Assembly: GCF_000611645.1 (NCBI RefSeq)
Contig: NW_014012680.1
Coordinates: 1-10,228 of the forward strand
Direction: 5' to 3'
Length of the DNA stretch: 10,228 nucleotides
Source of the DNA: Monoraphidium neglectum
Taxonomy: Eukaryota; Chlorophyta; Chlorophyceae; Sphaeropleales; Selenastraceae
Under the pieces are notes generated by a model. That model saw only the letters and a list, made by a program, of their open reading frames with translations. It was not told the DNA's origin and made no database searches. Position numbers and translations under genes: made by a program. Shown here one piece after another: positions 1-8,056 of the stretch (position 1 is its first letter; every line of letters starts with the position of its first letter).

Positions 1-199
1 GTCGCTCCCTTCTCTCGTTTCTTACTCCCTCCCTCTCGGCCCACCTCCCTTCTCTCCTGCGTGCCGTACGCCATGGCCGCGCGCGGCCGCCGCACGTCTC
101 TGACCTGTCACGTCGATCGTCCACCCTTAAAGCAAACGGCTCAATGGTACTGTCGACCAATCGACCCACCACACCAACCGGCCCCAAAACATCCGACAG
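1..199. other. Window start: probable intron or upstream part of bestrophin gene
   Basis: The first 60 bases are strongly pyrimidine-rich, followed by a CG-rich patch (about 74-96) and then C/A-rich sequence leading to acag at 196-199. An ATG at 144 opens the frame used by the downstream exon, but it would give a bestrophin lacking its first half, so it is unlikely to be the real start. I read this stretch as the end of an intron. Confidence 0.45.
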
Positions 200-1428
200 G
201 CTGGTCTGGCTGATCCTGCTGCCGTTCACCCTGTGGCCCGTGTACTACTGGATGAGCATCCCCTTGTCGGGCCTCTTTGCATTCCTGATGTTTGGGATCG
301 ACGAGATCGGCGTGCAGATCGAGGAGCCCTTCGGGTGCGTGTTGTGGGAGCCTCGGCGGCACCAGGGACCGCCGGTGCCGGGGTTTGGCTGCACCAGGGG
401 TTGGTGGCACCAGGGGTAGACAAAACCAGGCATTGATGGCACCGCGGTTAACTGGCACCATGGTCTGAATTTCGCGAGTGCTCTGACGTGTGTGTGTGTG
501 TGCATGAGCCTATTTTCAGCTGCAACGAGCTTTGATGTGGTGTCCATGTGATAGAAGATGGGGGACACAGAGATGTGCGCTGCACGAGAGGGCAAGCGAG
601 AAGATTGATAGCTGGGCGTGGAGCTGTCTAAGTGGGATGCCACCATTCAGAATTCCTCAACTTGTGCGGTCAGCCTTCAAACATGCACCCTTAAATCGTG
701 TACACACGCGCGCGTGCGCACACACACACACACACACAAACACACACGCACACACACACACACACACACACAATTTCCCGTTTTCTTCTCAATCTCGCAA
801 CCTGCAAACCTGCAGAATCCTGCCCCTCGAGGCCATCACAAACACAATCGAGCTGAACATCCGGGAGCTGCTCGCCCACAGCTTCGAAGCCACAGCGTTG
901 GCCACCCAGCCGCGCCGCGCCCACGGCGCCCCCTCTGCACATGCATTCGGCAGCACAACAGGCGGCATCGACGAGGATCAGGAGGTGGCTGCTGTGGCAG
1001 CAACAGGCGCGGCAGCAGCAGCGGGTGGCGCGGCAGCCTGCGACCACGGGACCGAGGTGACAGCTGAAGTGTGCGTGGAGGGCGGAGGGCGCCGCAAGTC
1101 CGAGGCGGCCGCAGGAGGTGTAGCAGGCGGCAGCCGGCGGAGCGTCGCGCTGCTGACATCGGCGAGCAACGAGGCACAGGAGCTGGTGGCAGCAGCCCTG
1201 CAGCTGCAGTCTGCAAAGAGCGGCGCTTGCGGCGGCCTGGCATCTGGCGGGAGCGGCGGCCTGCGGGGCGGCAGCGGAGGCGGTGGCAGCGTCGGTCGCC
1301 GCCCGATTCGTGTCGCGTCGAAAACAGAGGTGGAGATAGCTTCCGGCGGTCAGCCCATATCGGCAGCCACAACTTCGCCTCAGCACAGCCTGACCAGCGG
1401 CGGGCTTGCCACTTGGCTGCACGACTGA
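200..1428 (+). CDS. Bestrophin-family anion/bicarbonate channel, 3' part (5' truncated by window edge)
   Basis: Bestrophins are pentameric membrane anion channels; in green algae and plants they sit in thylakoids and carry bicarbonate or chloride. Two exons are read: 200-334 and 816-1428. Exon 1 encodes hydrophobic segments (LVWLILLPFTLW, then IPLSGLFAFLMF) followed by the family signature GIDEIGVQIEEPF. The codon for the next G is split GG|A across the intron, and exon 2 continues ILPLEAITNTIELNIRELL, exactly the next conserved block. Donor gtgcgt at 335 and acceptor ctgcag ending at 815 agree in phase 2. The upstream exon edge (acag at 196-199) is inferred; the first half of the channel is missing. 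After RELL comes a tail of about 180 residues rich in Ala, Gly and Ser with no recognised domain, ending at TGA 1426-1428. The family is certain from the signature; which paralogue (bicarbonate channel or VCCN1-like chloride channel) cannot be told. Confidence 0.88.
335..815 (+). other. Intron in bestrophin gene
   Basis: This 481-bp intron starts gtgcgt and ends cctgcag. Splicing it out joins two halves of the conserved bestrophin motif in frame (phase 2). It contains a CA microsatellite that ends about 43 bases before the acceptor, with a short pyrimidine-rich stretch (ttttcttctc) between them. Reading through without splicing meets a stop at 417-419. Confidence 0.85.
719..772 (+). repeat. 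Interrupted (CA)n microsatellite in bestrophin intron
   Basis: A run of CA dinucleotides 54 bases long with two interruptions (aaa near 738-740 and a CG near 747-748). It is preceded by an alternating CG/TG stretch at 704-718. It lies wholly inside the intron, so length change would not alter the protein. Confidence 0.95.
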
Positions 1429-2168
1429 CCTGTGTAGCCTCCGGGGGCCTGCTAGTGCAGGCGCCTGCTTGGTCTAACACCTAGTGCTGATCACTGCAGC
1501 GGTTGCGCTGTGAAGCTACTCTTCTTTTGACATCACTGATACTTAGCCCGCATCATGATTTCAAGCAAAGCGGCCCGCGTGCTGGCTGTGTGGTGATTGA
1601 TACAAGCTAAAGTGTTGGGAGGTGACCAGCAAGGGCACCACTTCGCCTTCAGGGGGCATTCACGGATGGTCATGCCTCCATCACTGGCTGTTGCGTTAGG
1701 CAAAACTTCTTCCTATCTGCCAATTGCACTGCTGATGTGGCAGCTGTCTGTCGCTTCTGTTGTGACCGCCTGTCTAGCGGCGGACCGTTGCAAAGCAAGC
1801 GCTTGCGCCGACGTGCACAGCGGTGTCAAGCGTGTTGTGTTGCTGGTGTTGTTGCTCATTTGTGCTGATTGTTCCCCCGCACCAGAACACATCCCTATGA
1901 TCCTGAAAATGCACGGCATCAGACCTACTAGCTGGTTTGACTTCCACATCTTGAGAAGGCTGCCGTAGAGCCGCGTATCAGTGTGTAGGTGCCCTTTGCC
2001 CTACTGTCTCGCGCCCCGCTGCGGGCACTAGCTCTGCCCGGCCCTCCCCCCTTCACCACTTTAAAGTACGTTACAGCACTTGCTTGAGCGGGTAAAATAA
2101 ACAGAAGACCTGATCTACTACTGGCACGCAGCTGTTGTGGTGGTCGAGTCACACCTGAGTTGATGAAT

Positions 2169-2235
2169 TGTAACGTAATCGACAGATACGCAGCGCCAGC
2201 ATGCAGGATCAAAATGTAATTAAAGATCCTTGTAA
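2169..2235 (+). terminator. Candidate poly(A) signals (TGTAA cluster) for bestrophin gene
   Basis: TGTAA, the usual chlorophyte polyadenylation signal, occurs at 2169-2173, 2215-2219 and 2231-2235, with a further copy at 2468-2472. None was seen between the stop codon at 1428 and 2169, so the 3' UTR would be about 750-800 bases. The pentamer is short and can occur by chance; the clustering is the main support. Confidence 0.4.
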
Positions 2236-2252
2236 TTATCACGTTGCTGGGG

Positions 2253-2287
2253 GGGGGGAGAGTTAGCGCTGGGGGGAGAGTTAGCGC
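2253..2287 (+). repeat. Short G-rich direct repeat
   Basis: Two copies of GGGGGGAGAGTTAGCGC stand one base apart, the first within a run of ten G (2249-2258). They are in the convergent intergenic region. It looks like a small local duplication. Confidence 0.7.
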
Positions 2288-2531
2288 CGCCGGCGATGCA
2301 CAGCCGTCGAAGCCACGCATCATTTCGGCATGGAGCGTGAATCTGGTATGGCGCGTTGCTGCTCTAGGCAGACAGACCGATATCAACGGCTGCAAACGCG
2401 CACGGTGCAGGATGCGGTGCCGATGAGGGTTCGACAGGGTGATCGCTGGGTCTGTGCACCTTCCCCTTGTAAGGGTTGCAAGGACGTGCATTAGGGTCTC
2501 AGCCAGGGCGAGCCTTTGTGTGTGATGGTGC

Positions 2532-2536
2532 TTACA
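2532..2536 (-). terminator. Candidate poly(A) signal for PH/SHOCT gene
   Basis: TGTAA on the minus strand, the first one downstream of the stop at 2894, giving a 3' UTR of about 360 bases. Another minus-strand copy is at 2071-2075; using that one would make the transcript overlap the end of the convergent bestrophin transcript. Confidence 0.35.
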
Positions 2537-2893
2537 GGCGGCAGCTGCCGTCGGCTTGGGTGACGCACAGATGAGCCCGGCCCCCAGGGAGCCGCTGGGT
2601 GGTTCGGAGGTTGGGCCTCAGGCGAGTTTAGGCGCGCGTGATTTGGGGCGCGAGTGAGTTCGACAGCAAGCGGAGCGGGTTCGGGCAAAAGTAAGTGCTG
2701 GTTCCGCAATAATCAAAAGTACCCGTTCTCATGTAGGCGCAGACGACGAAGCTGTCGACTCCCCAGGCAGGGATGACTAAGCCCCGAGAACGGATCGCTA
2801 TGGCGTCAACGCGGCGAGTAGGCGGCGGTCAAACCCTGATTTTGTACACAAAAATGCTTGCACCGTATCTAGATGGAGCCCTTCAAAGACGGT

Positions 2894-4675
2894 CTACACG
2901 GCGCGCCCCACGACCTGGGCAATCTGCGCCAGCAGGGCCGCTTTCAGCGTTTGAAATTCGTCGGCGCTGATGACGCCCCGCTCCGCCAGCTGGGACGCCT
3001 CCAGCAGACTTGGCAGCGGGTCCGCTGCGCTCGCGAGCACCCCGACCTTGGCCGCACGCGCCTCGGGCGCGGTCAGCGCGCCGCGCTGCACCAGCACGTC
3101 CAGTGCCGACAGGCGCGCCGCGAGCTCGCCGCCGCCGCTGCCGCCGCCGCGTGCCATGCCGGCCTGCTGGAGGGGCGCCGCGGCGGAGCCCTGGTGCTGC
3201 CTGTTCAGGCGGACCGCCAGCTGCAGGGCCTCGCGGGCGCCGAGGGGGGCGGCCAGGAAAACGGCGCTCAGCTCGGCGCCGGCGTCGGGGTTGCTGTTCC
3301 CAGCGGTCTGGACGCTGACCTGTTCGATGTGATGAGGTTTGGGCAGGTGGCTTTGGAGCATTGTGGCGGGGCGGCTCGTCTGCAATGTGCACGATGATGT
3401 TTTGGGGCGCAATGAGGCTGTGCTGGAGCGCCCTCCTCCAGGACCCGACCTGCTGACTGGGCCATGGACCCAGCGTATCGCCGCACCAGCCGTGCTGGAA
3501 ATTTCAGAGCACCCCACAAGGACACCGTGCCAGTGCGGCACGCACGATCCCTGGATGTCACTCAAAATCTGTGTACAAAGCACCTGACCCCTCGTGGCTG
3601 GATGCGCCGGCGCTGACTCATCAGATCACCTGGTGGACGCCGAAGCACGCGTGGAGGCAGTTCTGAGTGATCTGGATGTCCTGCACCTTCTCCAGGGGCA
3701 GTGTCTTGACGGTCTGCTGCAGGTGGCAGCAGAAGTCGTTGTAGACACTGTGGACCTGCACAGCCTGGCTGTCGAGCTGCGCGCATGCGGGTTGTATGCA
3801 TGCAGGGAGAGGAGGGGGGCATGCACGGGGTGTGCATGCTGGAGGCGTGCGGCGGCCGCTCTGCATGCGACGAACGGGGCTCGCATGGGCGTATGGGGGC
3901 TCGCATGGGCGTATGGGGCCTTGCTAAGAGCCACAGGGCTTGCAAAGTGTGCAGGGCGCCCTGCAGACGCGCCATGCACGCTCATGCATGTTGCGTGAAC
4001 AGACCGGCCCGCGGCCCCTGGCAGCACGCGCCTTGAGCGAGTAGTAGGGGAACAACTTGCCCGGGCATAGGACGCCGACGGGGCAGAAGACGCACGTCAG
4101 GCCGGCGGAAGCCAACCCCACAGCGCAGTTGACGCAGCAGTTGTACCTGTTGACTCGGTGGGTCTTTTCGAAAACCTGCATGGTGTGGATCAGTCCAGAT
4201 CCTCATTTTCGATCAGCCCTGGTGTTGAAAGGTTCGTGGCGTACTAGTGTACTGCGGGTGTGCGGGTATGCTGCATCAGCGACACTGGGCCAACGTTTCA
4301 CTGGTGGTGCCGGCTGGTGAGGTGGCAGCCGGCTGCAAGTCCTGCGCCCCTCTGAGTTTGCGTACGTTTCTGCGCTGCGATCAGTGCATGGCCGCGCCTG
4401 TCGTGACTCAGTGACAGCTTCTCCACATCAAACAAAAAGGCGATTACCGCCGCTGACTCGAGGGTGAGCCGTTGTATAATCATCATGCACCTGTACAGCG
4501 AGCTTTCACAACGCACGAAAGCATGCGGGCAAAGCACGAACGCGCGAGTGCATCGCGGAGCAATCACCAGGGGCGTCTCCTCGAGTTGCGCGAGGTCCTG
4601 ACCCTTCAGAAATTGCTGAAGAGCTCCTGGTGGCGAAGGCTCCAGAATGGGCCCGACGGAGGACGACTGCCCCAT
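2894..4675 (-). CDS. Bacterial-type PH (bPH2) domain protein with SHOCT-like C-terminus and N-myristoylation motif
   Basis: Four exons on the minus strand: 4675-4568, 4175 to about 4032 or 4005, 3776-3630, and 3319-2894 (TAG stop), giving about 274-283 residues. The start ATG lies in a good context (CCGCCATGG). MGQSSS fits an N-myristoylation signal (Gly2, Ser6). Residues 49-73 carry six Cys, including CC and CxxC groups, with hydrophobic sequence between. Exon 3 encodes KTLPLEKVQDIQITQN and CFGVHQ, and exon 4 continues VSVQTAG, which is the core of the bPH2/DUF304 fold. Near the C-terminus SQLAERGVISADEFQTLKAA matches SHOCT; a weaker copy precedes it. Introns 1 and 3 are phase 0 with donors gtgatt and gtgatc. 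The exact join between exons 2 and 3 is unsure. I infer a peripheral membrane protein; its biochemical role is unknown. Confidence 0.78.
3876..3915 (+). repeat. Perfect 20-bp tandem duplication in PH/SHOCT intron 2
   Basis: The unit GGGGCTCGCATGGGCGTATG occurs twice head to tail (3876-3895 and 3896-3915) with no mismatch. The surrounding intron is also rich in GCATGC-like words. It lies between exons 2 and 3 of the minus-strand gene. Confidence 0.9.
4005..4175 (-). other. Exon 2 of PH/SHOCT gene, uncertain 3' edge
   Basis: Acceptor catgcag ends at 4176 and the exon reads VFEKTHRVNRYNCC onward, in phase with exon 1. No GT donor of the usual GTG type is in phase with exon 3. Two phase-0 options exist: a GC donor, AAG|gcgcgt at 4031, or CCG|gtctgt at 4004. 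A small missed exon before exon 3 is a third possibility, because the bPH2 strand that normally precedes residues like LDSQAVQVHSVYN seems short. Confidence 0.5.
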
Positions 4676-5951
4676 GGCGGAGTTGGTGTCGCGATTATGA
4701 ACGCACGCCGGCCAACGAACTTGGATTTGCGGGGTACAAAATATACACAACGACCGAATTTGAGTTTGGGTACAGTACACACGATGAGCATATGGATGCA
4801 CAGGAGAAGCTGATGCCTCGCAACCGCTGTGCTGTGCCTGCTGTGCAAGTGCTTGGGAAACACGCGCGCCACCAACGACCTCTTGAGGCCCCCAAGCCAT
4901 GTGTCCCCGCTTGAAAAGGCTGTTCGTGCGTCACAACCGCAGCCAGTCTCTGAGCGTCTAGTGGCACCCTGCTGGCCAATGATGATGTGCCGTTTATACT
5001 GGTGATCACCACCACAGTGAAGCACCACCTCAGCCTGCAGCTCCTGCAGCTGCTTTAAAATGTCCTTGCGGGCTGAGCATACCATGCCTCCATCGTTCCC
5101 ACGGCCCTGCGAATTCGTACAAACCAAGTGCTTCTCTGGCCTCTCAAAGAGTTGCACTTACACGAACAACTGCATAAAAGCTTGAGTACAGCACCTGCAT
5201 GACAAGGCACAACAGGCATGTGCATGCAATGGCACTTGATCAAAACGTCTGTGCAAGTGAACCAAAATTTCGAGGCCAGGCCGGCGACATAGGCCACTCC
5301 AACCAATACAAGAGCGAGCCGCCACAGATTTGATGATGGCCCCTTTCATGCGCGCAACAACTGCAAAAGGCCAACGATGCCTGGATGCAACAGGGCATTC
5401 AAGATGCTTGCCTTCAGCCGGTTCACCAAGTGCGTGGAAAATTCAAGAGCACGCCGCAGCGCGTCTACCATGCCTGGAGCGGCGAAAGCCTGCCAACAGG
5501 AGTCAAGATGCCTCTGCCCAGAGCCCCAAGCATGCCTCTCCCCTCAAGACCATCCCTCATCCCTCCAACCATCAACCCAGGCAGCGACTCTTGCAAATGC
5601 TATCGCTCTCACATTCGCCCGCCCGAACCATTTGTTTGTTTGCCCTCACACGCAATGCAACAACGGCCGCCCTTCCACCCATGTGCACCCTCTCGTTGCA
5701 ACAGCCATACCAGTGCCCGCGCAGCTGTGCATGAACCACACCTCAAAACATGATGCAAGGCCACGTCCCGCCCCGGGCAACCGCGGCTCGGCCGCCCCAG
5801 CACATGCATGCATGGGCCGCCGTTGACATACACTGCTGTTGCCGTCCGCATGCATCCTCAGCTGCGACGCCGGCTGCCTGTTGGTGGCAACGACCGTCGT
5901 CGCACTCACATTCTGAGGCCGGCGAGCGTGCCTTGCGCATGATGTTGACAC
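4676..5951. other. Intergenic region; 3' flank of ferredoxin-hydrolase gene and upstream of PH/SHOCT gene
   Basis: No recognisable protein or RNA was found over 1276 bases. A minus-strand frame is open from 5157 to 4606, but it matches no family I know and overlaps the start of the PH/SHOCT gene in another frame. Plus-strand open frames at 5330-5826 are mutually inconsistent. A strong splice-donor-like gtgagt follows the stop codon of the upstream gene at 5952, so a further 3' exon cannot be fully excluded. Confidence 0.55.
5158..5162 (-). terminator. Candidate poly(A) signal for ferredoxin-hydrolase gene
   Basis: The only minus-strand TGTAA I saw between the stop at 5952 and the next gene's start at 4675. 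It would give a 3' UTR of about 790 bases, long but normal for green algae. Confidence 0.4.
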
Positions 5952-7997
5952 TCACGCCTGAGCCACGGCCGCGTGGCGCTCCAGGAGCTCGCTGACGGAC
6001 CGCAGCCGCTCCGCCGCGTCGGCGACGCGCGCGGGCACGCCATGACCCGGCAGCACGTGCAGCCAGTCATAATCCAGCAGCTTCTAAGGGGGGAGGTTGA
6101 CGCGAAGCGGCGAAGGGAGGGGGAGGGGGGGAACGGGGGGTGAAGATTGTGTCAGTGCTCTATGTGGCGTTGCGTGAGGGCGCTTGGGGGAAAATGGAGC
6201 AACCGCTGCCGATTTGATGACCCTCGGTCGCGAGAGGGACCGGAACCAGCCCAGGAGGGGGGATTGCGGGAAAAGTGTGAAGTATGCAAGGACAACACCT
6301 ATTGAAGCGAGACCCAGCCGGGCTAGCTGGGGACGCACCTGCACCGAGCGCAGCTGCTCCGGCACTGAGTACCAGTTGGCCTGCGGGAAGGGGGCGCGCG
6401 TGATGACTGATGAGGGACCATGTGGGGGCGCCGCACGTCGGAAGTCGGACGAATCGGCACCGCCTTCCTACACACAAGCTTGTAGCGCCATGCGTGGCGC
6501 GAGCCAAACCCCGCATGATATCCTTGCCCCGCAAAGCAAGCTGGCGCCTGCTGGGTGAGTGTCCGCCAAGCTGAGGCGGCCTAGAAGACCAAGTGTGGCG
6601 ATCGGATCCCAGGTGCTATGGGCAATCACCTCTGTGAAGATGAACAGCTCAGAATTCATCTTCCAGTGGGAGTCGGCGTACTCGGCCCCGCTCAGGTGGT
6701 CGCCGGAGAAAAGGGCCTGGTGGATTCGTGATTAGGTGCGCACATGCGTTTCGGCAGGGCAAAGCCGAATCAGCTTGTTTCTTTGGCGGCAGGGCGAGTG
6801 GCCGTCGAGGGTGTTTGGGGCCCCCGGGTTGCACAACGGTGGGGGCCGCCGGCAGGCAGTGTTGCGAGCGCAGTGTCCCGGCCGTTGAGGCAAGGGTGGC
6901 TTCCTGTAACGCTGGGTGAAACTGCATACCACAGTCCAACTAGATGACGCCAAACGAGGCAACGGACCTGCTCCAGATCGCACTGCCCCGCAAAACAACC
7001 TCGTCGACCCCCGCACCTTGTGCCTCTTGGAGTGCAGCACCACGTGGTGCTCCGTGTGCCCGGGGGTTGCGATCAGCGTCAGATCGTCGTCGCCGTCCGG
7101 GAACGCCCAGGTCGGGCCCTCGCCCGTGATCTGGATCTCGCACTCCTTGGTGCCCTGGTGATCTGTGGTCTCGTTCTGGTGGATGATGCGCTTGGCGCCA
7201 AAGTGCTTCGCCCACTTTGCGTGGTCGGCCACGTCGTCCCTTTGGGGAAAATGTTATAAAGAGGAGGACGGTGTGAGGGTTCGAACAGGCGTGGATGCAT
7301 GCCCACACATATGGCGATGTAACATGCTGATGCAATTGTCCCAACGTATTATAGCTATTTGGATAGACGCATGTAAGATGGGAGAGCATGGGGAGAGTGG
7401 CGTGGCAATGCCATCCAGGTGGGAGCCGTAAAAACCGTATGCAGTCCAGCCAGGCGTCAATGCAGTTGCACCAGAGAGCTGACACGAAGAGGGGGGGGGA
7501 CAGCGCCGAATCGCCCAAAAACATCCGGAACACCTCGAGCCTGCAGGCGAACCCCCGAAACGCCCCGGCGCGATCCGCCCGCGCCCTCACTTGTGCGTGA
7601 GGAAGATGTATTCGATGCCCCCCAGCTCCTCTATGCCCTTGGCCAGTGCCGGGTTGAACCTCGGGGCGTCCACCAAGACGTTGCCCCGCCCCCCAGGCCG
7701 CGTGAGCAGCCAGCCCGCGCCGCCGAACGACGCCTCTGAGTGCCACCCACAGTGGTACACGCCCGGCGCCTCGGTCAGCCAGGGGCGGGGGAGGCTCTTT
7801 TGGGCGGCCTTGATCTCGGAGCCGTCCCGCTGGCGCACGTGGATGGAGAAGCTGCGCGGGCGGGTGTGCACGGGGGGAGCAGGTCAGCATGCGGGGGGCG
7901 ATGGGGAGGCGGAGGGCGGTTGTAGCAGGACTGAAGCGAAGGCGGGGGTCTGCCGTGTGCAGACGTGGACAAATAGCGGCGCGGGTGGCGCGTGCGC

Positions 7998-8056
<59 letters not shown>

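Larger units (their letters stand above)
1429..2893. other. Intergenic region between convergent genes (3' flanks of both)
   Basis: No protein family was recognised in any frame over these 1465 bases. Open frames are short, disagree with one another and look like chance. The region is less GC-rich than the exons and holds TGTAA motifs on both strands, fitting the 3' untranslated regions of the bestrophin gene (plus) and the PH/SHOCT gene (minus). A short G-rich direct repeat lies at 2253-2287. Confidence 0.6.

Noticed and set aside
1405..1428. Trp-containing C-terminus of the bestrophin tail as a Rubisco-binding motif
   Set aside because: The sequence TWLHD lacks the acidic or Asn residue before Trp and the basic residue after it that the known motif needs.
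1597..1968. 123-codon plus-strand frame in the convergent region
   Set aside because: No recognisable domain and no splice or neighbour support; probably within the 3' UTR.
4606..5157. 183-codon minus-strand open frame upstream of the PH/SHOCT gene
   Set aside because: No family resemblance, a mixed composition unlike the real exons, and it overlaps the first exon of the PH/SHOCT gene in another frame. A 5' UTR or intergenic reading is simpler.
5330..5826. Several overlapping plus-strand open frames
   Set aside because: Three frames are open together, a sign of low stop density and not of coding. The products are Pro/Ser/His-rich with no family match.
7270..7290. GGTTCGAAC, like a tRNA T-loop
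   Set aside because: No matching acceptor stem, anticodon arm or A box around it, and it lies inside intron 4 of the hydrolase gene.
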